From CAZTDD01 sp964612675 (GTDB taxonomy: Bacteria; Hinthialibacterota; Hinthialibacteria; Hinthialibacterales; JAKPRU01), in contig CAZTDD010000011.1 in NCBI GenBank assembly GCA_964612675.1, forward strand, positions 19,740 to 83,739: DNA of 64,000 nucleotides, read 5' to 3'. The translations under genes were made by a program, and so were the position numbers. Below are positions 8,975 to 16,583 of this stretch, one piece after another. The notes beneath the pieces were generated by a model, which was not told where the DNA came from, did no database searches, and saw nothing but the letters and a program-made list of their open reading frames with translations. Positions within the stretch are counted from its first letter, which is position 1. The number at the start of each line of letters is the position of its first letter.

Positions 8975-10294
8975 ATGAAACATATTCTCATTGCCTCCGT
9001 CCCATGTTTTTTGGTGTTCGCCGTCTCTGTAGGCGCTCAGGCCATGGAGTTTGAGGAAGAGATGATCGTTTGTCAGACTGACGAAGGGCTCGAGTTTGCG
9101 CTAAATACGCACAGCATTATGGCAATCGATAGTTCCGGGGCGGTACATATTGTCTATTTCGCACCGGGACCATCCTCGGATCCTCCATCGCCCGAGATTC
9201 GGTATCAGACAATTCGAGAAAACGAGATCTCGCGGGTTGTCCGTGTCGATAACGCAGAGATCGGAGGCGGTAAGCATCCTTCTCTTGCCATCGATAACAA
9301 TGACACTGTCCATGTTGTATGGCACGATCTCCGCCATTCCAGTCCGCCGGGACGCTGGATGGACAATCTTGAAATTTACTATGACAAAAAATCGAAAGGC
9401 GGATCGTTTTTATCAAACGATATTCGAATCACGCAGACCTCCGCCGATCACACCGGCGATAACGGTTTTCTTCCGAAAATGGAAATTGGTCCGAAAGATC
9501 GAGTCAATATTGTCTGGTATGATTTCAACGCCAACGGCAACAATGCCGATGTGTATTTGCGAACAAGTACTCAGGACGGTCTCTTCCCTCAACAGAAGGG
9601 GATCGAGGAATTTCGAATCACCTCAATTGCCGAGGGCAGCGTACCCGGCTCTCCGTGGACATTGGACGATGCATTCAGTTCCGTCTGGACACCAAGTATT
9701 GCGGTCTTTCCTGATGGCGACCTATACGCGCTGTGGGGATTCCTGGCCGGTTTTCAAGGCGCATTTGAAATACAAGGGGGAATCGTTTCAGAGAACCGAA
9801 TTCTTGAGGATGTCGAGATTATCTCACCCGAAGGCGGCACGTCCACCGATCCTCCACGATTGACATACGATAGGAGCGGAAATCTGGGACTTGCATACAT
9901 GAATCGCGTCGATTTTCAATCGCGCATTCAATTTCAATATCGTCCCTATACGAGTCGATGGACCGAACCGATCTTTATTGACAGCGGCGAAACGGACGCA
10001 ACACAACCGGATGTTGTCTTTGGAACGGACAACAATGCATACGTGATTTACCAGGAAGATATCGGTGGTATCTATCAAATCGGTCTCGCCGTTGTTAGCC
10101 TCCTAGATAACGCGATCCTCTCGCGGCAGGTTTTATCCGCTCCCGATGTGGACGCGCGAACACCGACGCTTGCGGTCGATTCCGGTACGGGCAGACTTCA
10201 CACTGCTTGGGTGGAGAAATCTTTCGACGACGAATGGTCAATCAAATATCGAAGGCAGCAACTCACACAAGTTAGAAATTGGGGGAGTTATTGA
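8975..10294 (+). CDS. Secreted beta-propeller (sialidase/BNR-like) protein in B12 operon
   Basis: This 439-residue protein has a signal peptide ending near VGAQAME. The mature part repeats a pattern of about 60 residues ending in VHIVYF, VHVVWHD, VNIVWYD and LHTAWVE, as in BNR/sialidase-like six- or seven-bladed propellers. No catalytic Asp-box series is obvious. It begins 12 bases after the DUF4430 gene and is followed by a prepilin, all behind riboswitch 2, so it probably works with the DUF4430 protein, for example as a surface scaffold. The family is only recognised at fold level and the function is unknown. Confidence 0.7.
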   Translation: MKHILIASVPCFLVFAVSVGAQAMEFEEEMIVCQTDEGLEFALNTHSIMAIDSSGAVHIVYFAPGPSSDPPSPEIRYQTIRENEISRVVRVDNAEIGGGKHPSLAIDNNDTVHVVWHDLRHSSPPGRWMDNLEIYYDKKSKGGSFLSNDIRITQTSADHTGDNGFLPKMEIGPKDRVNIVWYDFNANGNNADVYLRTSTQDGLFPQQKGIEEFRITSIAEGSVPGSPWTLDDAFSSVWTPSIAVFPDGDLYALWGFLAGFQGAFEIQGGIVSENRILEDVEIISPEGGTSTDPPRLTYDRSGNLGLAYMNRVDFQSRIQFQYRPYTSRWTEPIFIDSGETDATQPDVVFGTDNNAYVIYQEDIGGIYQIGLAVVSLLDNAILSRQVLSAPDVDARTPTLAVDSGTGRLHTAWVEKSFDDEWSIKYRRQQLTQVRNWGSY

Positions 10295-10296
10295 AA

Positions 10297-11007
10297 TTGC
10301 AGGAAAATAGAACACATAATGCCGGGCGGGGCTTTACGTTGATCGAATTGCTGATCGTTGTGGCCATTATTGGTATCCTTGCGACCGTGATGACTGCGAA
10401 TTACCGCGAGGGAATTGTGCGTGCGACCGCTGCGGCGTGTCAACAAAATCTCCGGACTGTTTTCACAGCCCTCAACTCGTATCGAATAGACTACAACCAC
10501 TATCCGCCCGCCGACGGAGTGGCGGATACAAGACCTCGCCCGGATCGGACGGTGTTCGCCTGTGGCCCCGCCGCGAACGGCTATTGGAGCGGTGTTTCTC
10601 TCTTGTTGGTCAAACACGGATATTGCGAAGAAGACAGTCTGTATTGTCCCGCGCTCAAGCGGATGTACAATCACACAATTGAAGCGTATCCGGCATGCAG
10701 CGATTCCGAATTCGCAGACAAGAGCGTACCGCAATGGCGATTCCTCCGCTTCGCGTACAACAACGCGGCAACCGACATCGGAGATTTTGGAGTCGGTGAG
10801 AACAGTGGTGAAGAAAACGCCGATTCGGATGTCTGGTTACTCCGCTGTCTTCACCTGAATATCGGCGAATTCGATAAGGAGCGGCATATTCGATTTCCAT
10901 TCAGGGTAAAGCAGGACAAAGACAGACCGGAGTTGACCTGGTACGGGGAATTCGAAATCTCGACTCAGGGAAATATCGAATTGCGTCCGGTCGTTCTAAA
11001 GAAATAG
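10297..11007 (+). CDS. Prepilin-like protein (type IV pilin / T2SS pseudopilin)
   Basis: The N-terminus has a basic leader ending GRG, then the type III signal FTLIELLIVVAIIGILA with Glu5. The body (TANYREGIVRATAA onward) resembles major pilin or GspG-type proteins, with several Cys in the C-terminal region. Starts at TTG 10279, 10291 or 10297 are possible; 10297 has GGGGGAG at a normal distance. The gene starts right after the propeller gene and so is under B12 riboswitch 2. A pilus or pseudopilus subunit controlled by B12 suggests that the secreted proteins are surface-displayed or exported by a T2SS-like system. No assembly genes lie nearby. Confidence 0.8.
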   Translation: MQENRTHNAGRGFTLIELLIVVAIIGILATVMTANYREGIVRATAAACQQNLRTVFTALNSYRIDYNHYPPADGVADTRPRPDRTVFACGPAANGYWSGVSLLLVKHGYCEEDSLYCPALKRMYNHTIEAYPACSDSEFADKSVPQWRFLRFAYNNAATDIGDFGVGENSGEENADSDVWLLRCLHLNIGEFDKERHIRFPFRVKQDKDRPELTWYGEFEISTQGNIELRPVVLKK

Positions 11008-11029
11008 TCCGCCGAAGCGATATAAACCC

Positions 11030-11048
11030 GAACCTTTTGGTTCCTTTT
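11030..11048 (+). terminator. Possible short terminator after the prepilin gene
   Basis: GAACC (11030-11034), a TTTT loop and GGTTC (11039-11043) are followed by CTTTTC. The stem is only five pairs, and it lies between convergent genes, so it could serve either strand weakly. Confidence 0.35.
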
Positions 11049-12931
11049 CAGAGAGACAGAAGGAACGCTTCCAAATCCGCGATTTCTTTTTCACTTAGAT
11101 GGGAGGTGACGCCGTGCTTATCGGACGGATTATGGATTGTCAACACGTCGCGGAGCGTTGTACTTCGTCCGTCATGCAGATAGGGAGCCGTACGCCAGAT
11201 TTCGATCAGTGTCGGAGTATCGAATTCGCCACTCCAGTCAAGTTTGCTTTTCGTTCCAACATCATAGGTCTTCATGTCCGTGTAATACTCCCCTGAATGG
11301 CACTCCGCACATCCCACTTTCGTGCTATGGAACAGTTTTTCCCCCCGTTTCACAGAGGAAGCCAATTTCTTTTTCTTTAGAAGAGGACTGGGGATAGCGT
11401 TCAGGTTCTGTAAATATAGATCGATCGCATGGGCGTCTTCTTCCGGACGGACTTGGAAAAGGATGTGCCGAATACCGCTTCGAACGGCGGCCTTTGCATC
11501 CCCGCGTACCCCGAGACTCATCGCGGGCGGGGTTTCGTGTGAATAGAGAAGGCTTTTCGTATTCTTGGGATTGCCCAACCCGTCATTCAAAAGGTCCCAG
11601 TTGAGCCCGTCTACACGACCGTCCGGATGACAGCTTGCACAGCTCTGCCATCCCTGAAAACAAATATCCGCATCGTGAAACAATTGTTCGCCCCGACGAG
11701 TCACAGAAAGTGTCGGTTCAGAATCGGAGAGCGGTTTTCGCTCCACGCGGGGCCGCTCGATATTCGAAATATCGACGATGCTCAGATCATCCGAGAAATA
11801 ATTCGCAACATAAATCTTCTCCCCAACGGCGACAATGTCCCTCGGGCCGGTGCCTTTCAGATCGATACGGCGGCGCACATCCGCCAGGAAACTCAAGTCG
11901 TTCGGTACATCCGCGGCCGTTGCCGCGCCACCTGAATAACCGTTATCACTGGACCGAGCGGTGGTTCGATAGCGGGGGAGTTTTGCCAATTTGTCCAACA
12001 GCGCGGGTAGGTCAATCACGCTTAGCTCGTGCGTTCCTGAGTGAGCCACGCAAAGAAACCGATCGTCCTCCGTACACGTAATCCCCCAGGGATTTGCGGC
12101 TCCCCGATCGACGTCGTCGAGCAGCACGGTATTCACCCGATTCAGCCCTTCGGCAGAGAGAATACTGACGGCGTTGGTGTTCATCCAGCCGCGTTCGAGC
12201 TGGGTCGTCGGCATATGAAAGCGAGCCAATACATGTGTGACAAAGAGGTATTCGCCGTCATTGGACACACAAATATCCTCCAAACACGTACTCCCGTTCG
12301 GCAACAGGATCTCCCTGACTTTTTGCAGACCGCCGGTATGAATCACATGGATCGAGGAGCGAACCGTCGCCTGGTTGGCAGGCTGAGAAGGCAGATGACT
12401 GGCGACAAAAAGCAGGTTCCCGTCCAGGGTAATCTCTGCGGCACGCGGTTCTCGGCCGACGGCAATCCGGACGAGTTCTCTTCGTTTGTTGACATCAACA
12501 ACCGAGATATCGTTTTCATAGCGATTACAAACATAGACTCGTTCACCGTCGGGACGAACAACAGGACTGCACGCTCCATATCCAACGTTCACACTGTCCA
12601 AGATGGTTTGCTCTTCGACAGATACGAAATAGAGTATCCCTTCCGGCGTGCCGGTGGTGACATAGAGCGTGGTTTCATCGGGAGAAAGGGCAATTCCTGT
12701 CGGCGGGGCGGGAAACGAGAGAGTATCGAGGACCTTTCCAGACTGAATATCAAAGATAGCTACCTGACAGGCCGTGGTTTCGGCAACATAGACCTTTCCG
12801 TCATCGGAAGCGGCGAGCAGACACGGCGACAAAGGCGTAGAACCATCGTCGTCTGCGGCGAAAGTCCCGGCCCCCAGTGTCATCGAAACGCAAATAACAC
12901 TCAACAAAACAACAAGAAAACGTCCGTTCAA
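11048..12931 (-). CDS. YVTN beta-propeller / di-haem cytochrome c peroxidase-like protein
   Basis: This 627-residue exported protein (signal ending near GTFAADD) starts at a TTG preceded by AGGGAGG. Residues about 35-400 form a YVTN/NHL-type propeller: GKVYVAETTACQVAIFDIQS, LSPDETTLYVTTG, DGERVYVCNRYENDISVVDV. The C-terminal part has two haem c sites, CASCH (near 432) and CAECH (near 542). Its final APYLHDGRSTTLRDVL is typical of the MauG/cytochrome c peroxidase group. It is probably a periplasmic redox protein; peroxidase activity is not shown. The gene converges on the B12 operon and has no evident partner. Confidence 0.85.
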   Translation of the reverse strand: MNGRFLVVLLSVICVSMTLGAGTFAADDDGSTPLSPCLLAASDDGKVYVAETTACQVAIFDIQSGKVLDTLSFPAPPTGIALSPDETTLYVTTGTPEGILYFVSVEEQTILDSVNVGYGACSPVVRPDGERVYVCNRYENDISVVDVNKRRELVRIAVGREPRAAEITLDGNLLFVASHLPSQPANQATVRSSIHVIHTGGLQKVREILLPNGSTCLEDICVSNDGEYLFVTHVLARFHMPTTQLERGWMNTNAVSILSAEGLNRVNTVLLDDVDRGAANPWGITCTEDDRFLCVAHSGTHELSVIDLPALLDKLAKLPRYRTTARSSDNGYSGGAATAADVPNDLSFLADVRRRIDLKGTGPRDIVAVGEKIYVANYFSDDLSIVDISNIERPRVERKPLSDSEPTLSVTRRGEQLFHDADICFQGWQSCASCHPDGRVDGLNWDLLNDGLGNPKNTKSLLYSHETPPAMSLGVRGDAKAAVRSGIRHILFQVRPEEDAHAIDLYLQNLNAIPSPLLKKKKLASSVKRGEKLFHSTKVGCAECHSGEYYTDMKTYDVGTKSKLDWSGEFDTPTLIEIWRTAPYLHDGRSTTLRDVLTIHNPSDKHGVTSHLSEKEIADLEAFLLSL

Positions 12932-13165
12932 AATGTTGTCCTCCCTCTCCGATTCGTGCTAGGGTGAATAACAAGGTGATGCAGTCCGGCGATATGATGT
13001 TATTCCAGGTCCACCGTGCGGTCAATGTGCGGCAGCTGTGTCGGTGGATTACGTGGCGCGTCTGGAGGTTGCGCTCCGGGAAGACAATGAAACACAAAGA
13101 CAGGAAGGAGCCACAACAGCACGAAAGAAGAACCGAAAGAAGCCAACCGGTCTTTTGCTCCTTCT

Positions 13166-13335
13166 CCTAAGAAAACGCCTGCGAATCGTCATTCCGAGGA
13201 GCGAAGCGACGTGGGAATCTCGCCGTTGAATCGGACAAAACGAGATGGCCACGCTTCGCTCGCCATGACGGCAACGGGGACCGCGGTTTCTTCCTCAAAT
13301 CATTGGCCTCCCCGGCCCGGGGCTCGCGGGGACGG
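13166..13335. repeat. Dispersed repeat family A (copy 1)
   Basis: The block starts at CGCCTGCGAATCGTCATTCC and holds GAGGAGCGAAGCGACGTGGG, then CACGCTTCGCTCGCCATGAC and ends CCCGGGGCTCGCGGGGACGG. The same order recurs at 14405, 16218, 56566 and, inverted, 62207. It contains complementary GCGAAGC/GCTTCGC segments, so it is REP-like, and it is non-coding although open frames run through it. Just upstream (13083-13140) a purine-rich stretch resembles the leader seen before 4772. Confidence 0.8.
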
Positions 13336-13389
13336 ATGGGGTGACGTTTCTTTTATGAGTTACGGGACGAATGTACCGAAGGAGTAGGG

Positions 13390-13656
13390 ATGGCTAAGCT
13401 GAAACTCGATCTTCACGATATCTACAACAAAGGCGACGCAATTGACGCCGCCTTGAATGACATCATTCAGGAAGCGCGAGAGAAACGAATCAAAGAAGTG
13501 GAAATCATACCCGGCAAAGGCAGCGGGCAATTGAAGAAACGAGTGCTGCGTTTCCTGGATCAACCGCATATCAAGAAACTATACCACCGCATCGACAAAG
13601 ACAAAAAGAACTTTGGCCGGATCTTTGTCTATTTCAAACACACCCGGCCTATGTAG
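13390..13656 (+). CDS. Smr-domain protein
   Basis: A small 88-residue protein made of one Smr domain: LKLDLHDIYNKGDAIDAALN holds the conserved LDLH, and EIIPGKGSGQLKKRV holds the nucleotide-contacting GxGxG-like loop. Smr domains occur at the MutS2 C-terminus and alone, and several have DNA- or RNA-nicking activity; the substrate here is unknown. GAAGGAG just upstream fixes the ATG start. It lies tail-to-tail with msrB, six bases apart. Confidence 0.85.
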   Translation: MAKLKLDLHDIYNKGDAIDAALNDIIQEAREKRIKEVEIIPGKGSGQLKKRVLRFLDQPHIKKLYHRIDKDKKNFGRIFVYFKHTRPM

Positions 13657-13662
13657 TCCAGT

Positions 13663-14241
13663 TCACTTCACGTCGGCCGAAGATTGATCCTCTTTCTCCA
13701 GATCCAGGCAAATCGAGTTGATGCAGTAGCGTTGACCGGTCGGGTCGGGACCGTCCTCGAATACATGTCCCAGGTGAGAACCGCACCGGCTGCAGAGGAC
13801 CTCGGTTCGGACCATTCCGTGACTCTCGTCGACGGCGCTCTCGACTCTGCCTGTGGCGATAGGTTGATAGAAACTCGGCCAGCCGGTACCGGAATCGAAT
13901 TTGTGCTCGGATGAGAACAACTCCTGTCCGCAGGCCACACATCTGTACACACCGGGAGCCTTTTCGTCCCAGTATTCTCCCGAAAAGGCAGGCTCTGTCC
14001 CTTTTTCTCTGAGCACCTGGTACTGTTCCGGGGTCAGAATCTCGCGCCATTCGTCTTCTGTCTTTGTAATTCTATCCGGCATGGTAGTTGTCTCCGTTTC
14101 TCCCTGCGCGACAACGGGCGATTTCGTCCCGCTGCCCTGACGTGGCTCCTGTGCTGTTTCCTCCGGCGTGGGATTGCCGCAGGAGAGCAAGAGTCCCAAA
14201 ATAAATAATCCCAAAGGAATTGATGTTGTCGTTCGTCGCAT
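13663..14241 (-). CDS. msrB: Peptide-methionine (R)-S-oxide reductase, lipoprotein form
   Basis: A 192-residue protein with lipobox signal LGLLLSCGN, so it is probably lipid-anchored in the envelope. The MsrB domain runs from TEDEWREIL to the end. It has two zinc CxxC pairs (CVACG and CSRCG), the conserved FDSGTGWPSF, and the catalytic RYCINS. It reduces Met-R-sulfoxide in exported proteins. The extra Asp/Gln-rich linker after the lipobox is typical of envelope forms. No MsrA is seen in the window, and no electron donor for the periplasm is encoded nearby. Confidence 0.95.
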   Translation of the reverse strand: MRRTTTSIPLGLFILGLLLSCGNPTPEETAQEPRQGSGTKSPVVAQGETETTTMPDRITKTEDEWREILTPEQYQVLREKGTEPAFSGEYWDEKAPGVYRCVACGQELFSSEHKFDSGTGWPSFYQPIATGRVESAVDESHGMVRTEVLCSRCGSHLGHVFEDGPDPTGQRYCINSICLDLEKEDQSSADVK

Positions 14242-14275
14242 CGGTCCAAAACCTCGAAGATTCTTGTTAGTTTTT

Positions 14276-14345
14276 TTGGTGAGTTACGCTCCTCGAAAGT
14301 GGATCTGTTCATCCGGGGTAGTCGTGTCGCCAACCCACCCTATAG
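14276..14345. repeat. GTGGGTTACGC-family repeat (copy 2)
   Basis: GGTGAGTTACGCTCCTCG at the left and CCAACCCACCCTATAG at the right frame a short block, the inverted ends of the family described at 4650. Confidence 0.45.
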
Positions 14346-14404
14346 GCTGCAACCCCAATGGCCTTTCTCTTCAACATCAGCAGCACTGCCGGTTCGTGGC
14401 TCCT

Positions 14405-14645
14405 ATGAAAACGCTCCCGAAATCGTCATTCCGAGGAGCGAAGCGACGTGGGAATCTCGCTGTTGAGACACCCAGCGAAGAGATCGCCACGCTTCGCTCG
14501 CGATGACGGCAACGGGGACCGCGTTTTTTTCCTCAATTCACCGGCCTCGCCGGCCCGGGGCTCGCGATGACGGTAACGCAACCAGCTGCAAACAGTCGCG
14601 TTTTCTTTCTCAATTCACCGGCTCCGACGATCCGTGGCTCGCAAC
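14405..14645. repeat. Dispersed repeat family A (copy 2 plus partial copy)
   Basis: The full-length part (14405-14573) keeps ATCGTCATTCCGAGGAGCGA and CCCGGGGCTCGCGATGACGG but differs in the middle (TGTTGAGACACCCAGCGAAG). A second partial tail (TTTCTCAATTCACCGGCTCC and following) repeats the end of the unit to about 14645. No gene is seen between 14241 and 14796. Confidence 0.75.
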
Positions 14646-14795
14646 CGCGTTGAGTCACACTATGCTTTTGACGGCACCTTATCAGATTACCATTTGTGTG
14701 CTCGATCTACCACTCAGCCCGATGTTATCGAGGCCGGGCTGACCGTCATAGATCGACGTTTGGAACCAATCCGGCTTACTCGCAGTACGGTCCAC

Positions 14796-16154
14796 TCATT
14801 GTACCGGATGGGCTTTCAGGTTTCCCACGAGCGTATGCAACGTGATCACCGCTCGGTCGACCAACCATTCCCCCGCTCCGACTTCCACATAGGTCGCGTA
14901 ACTCGCGCCGTAGCCGCCTTCCGATGCCGCTTGAATCGTCGGGAAGTAGGAATGCAGCCCGTTACAGTACCCAAGGAAAAAAGTATGCGTGATGGGCGAT
15001 CGCTTTTTGAGATCAGCCTGAAAATCGTCGAAAAACTCTCCCGGGAACCCCACCCAGGCGATCGATTTTCCGACCAACAGGATAGGTGTTTCCACAACGG
15101 TGTATTTCGTTAGGTTCTCCAAATGACTGTTGTAATAATCTTCACCGTATCTATCGATATAGAATTCCTTCACGTCCGGAGATTTCAAATCGAACCGATG
15201 ATCCAGCTCCGTTGTGTAGGACAACGCGGTCAGAACATATTCATCTTCCGGAATCGTTTCCATTGAGTCCATAATTCGGACCACGTCTTTCCCCAGAGAT
15301 TTCCCCGATTCGCAAAGCCGAGCGTATCCTTCGTCATCCGGGGTCGCACGGGTGTACGGATTCACATCGCCTGCGGCTCCCTGCAAGAAAACACAAATAC
15401 CGCCTGTTTCGTCCTCGACGTGGGAACAGAGGGCACCCGAATAATCCGCGCAGTATTTCAGGTTCTCCCCGCCGAACGTGACCGAATGGCAGGCAAAATG
15501 AACCAGGGTCGCCAGAGGCTCGTTGTCTGTCGTTCGAAAGGCAACGACACCCACAGTCTGGTCGACGGGGGCGGGCTGTTTACGGTCAGGATTTCGGAAC
15601 AACATATGCACAGTGCCGTCCGGTTTGATTTCCCGGCGATCGTAGGAAAAATCGCTTTCACCATAACCGACTGAGACCGTCGCGGGCTCCTTCGCCGAGA
15701 CCGCCTGACCGATCACCTCGATCAATTTCGCCTCCAACGTGTCCAGCCACTGATTCTCGGGGCTTGGAAGATTTGGTTTCAGCACGGGTCCCGAGTGAGT
15801 ATGCGTGGCGACATGGAAGATCAGCGATATTCCGTGTTCCCGCTGGGCCGTGTGGGCGATCCGTGAGCGCACATCTTTCGGAGGAGACGCGATCAGATCC
15901 AAAGAGATGATGGCCGCCTGAGTTTTACCGTCATCCAGGACAACCGCTTTCGCCATCAACGGATCCCAGATTCCTTGTGACGGTTCTTTGCGGGCGGCGT
16001 AACCGCGCATGGGCATTCCCACCGGCGGCGTGATGTCGATCTCGGCCACGCCGACCTGCAGGGCAGATGCCGGACACGGTCCACGCGTCGCTTCAATAAG
16101 AAAGCAGAAAAGAAGAGCGAAAAGAAGAATGGAAAAGCATCGATGGATACACAT
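14796..16154 (-). CDS. Neutral/alkaline ceramidase-like secreted hydrolase
   Basis: A 452-residue exported protein (signal ending near GPCPASA) matching the N-terminal domain of neutral/alkaline non-lysosomal ceramidases. It starts VGVAEIDITPPVGMPMRGYA, has the zinc-site HVATHTHSGP, then LVHFACHSVT, and LQGAAGDVNPYT. True ceramidases have Ser in GDVSPN; here the place is Asn (GDVNPY) and the C-terminal Ig-like domain is absent, so ceramide hydrolysis is doubtful. Such shorter homologues are common in glycan-degrading bacteria. AGGAGG precedes the ATG at 16154. Confidence 0.8.
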   Translation of the reverse strand: MCIHRCFSILLFALLFCFLIEATRGPCPASALQVGVAEIDITPPVGMPMRGYAARKEPSQGIWDPLMAKAVVLDDGKTQAAIISLDLIASPPKDVRSRIAHTAQREHGISLIFHVATHTHSGPVLKPNLPSPENQWLDTLEAKLIEVIGQAVSAKEPATVSVGYGESDFSYDRREIKPDGTVHMLFRNPDRKQPAPVDQTVGVVAFRTTDNEPLATLVHFACHSVTFGGENLKYCADYSGALCSHVEDETGGICVFLQGAAGDVNPYTRATPDDEGYARLCESGKSLGKDVVRIMDSMETIPEDEYVLTALSYTTELDHRFDLKSPDVKEFYIDRYGEDYYNSHLENLTKYTVVETPILLVGKSIAWVGFPGEFFDDFQADLKKRSPITHTFFLGYCNGLHSYFPTIQAASEGGYGASYATYVEVGAGEWLVDRAVITLHTLVGNLKAHPVQ

Positions 16155-16217
16155 TATGAAACCTCCTGACGGCAGACTATGTTGGAAAACACAAAACGAG
16201 ATCGCCGCGCTTCGCTC

Positions 16218-16386
16218 CTAAGAATACGCCTGCGAATCGTCATTCCGAGGAGCGAAGCGACGTGGGAATCTCGCCGTTGAATCGGACAAAACGAGATGGC
16301 CACGCTTCGCTCGCCATGACGGCAACGGGGACCGCGGTTTCTTCCTCAAATCACCGGCCTCGCCGGCCCGGGGCTCGCGATGACGG
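16218..16386. repeat. Dispersed repeat family A (copy 3)
   Basis: This copy matches the copy at 13166 nearly base for base through CCCGGGGCTCGCGATGACGG. Its terminal TGACGGTCAC runs directly into the 25-bp tandem array. Confidence 0.85.
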
Positions 16387-16480
16387 TCACAACCCTAATT
16401 GCTGGTGACGGTCACAACCCTAATTGCTGGTGGCGGTCACAACCCTAATTGCTGGTGGCGGTCACAACCCTAATTGCTGG
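16381..16480. repeat. Tandem array, four 25-bp units
   Basis: Four exact-length units, each beginning TGACGGTCACAACCCTAATT and ending GCTGG, run head to tail. Units 3 and 4 differ from 1 and 2 by one base (TGGCGG for TGACGG). There are no spacers, so it is not CRISPR. Confidence 0.95.
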
Positions 16481-16503
16481 TCCAGGAGTTGAACTCCTGG
16501 ACC
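16479..16503. repeat. 25-nt perfect palindrome
   Basis: GGTCCAGGAGTT and AACTCCTGGACC are exact reverse complements around one central G, at the end of the tandem array. It could form a 12-pair hairpin or be a binding site for a dimeric protein. Confidence 0.85.
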
Positions 16504-16539
16504 ACCCCAGCACTTCATCTTCCGTGTTCGTCCAAATTG

Positions 16540-16545
16540 TATAAT
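16540..16545 (+). promoter_or_regulatory. Candidate -10 element for the FAD oxidoreductase gene
   Basis: A perfect TATAAT lies 39 bases before the ATG at 16584. No good -35 is seen at 16-18 bases upstream, so the promoter is only probable. Confidence 0.4.
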
Positions 16546-16583
16546 AGTGTATCGAATGCTAGCGACGAATTGGAGAGGATAAG

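Noticed and set aside
11048..12931. Cytochrome protein as a part of the B12 operon
   Set aside because: It is on the opposite strand and convergent, with a possible terminator between.
12041..12967. 308-residue open frame on the plus strand
   Set aside because: It lies wholly antisense to the propeller/cytochrome gene, has no RBS and reads as its shadow.
16381..16480. Possible CRISPR array
   Set aside because: Units are contiguous 25-mers with no spacers, and no cas genes are present.
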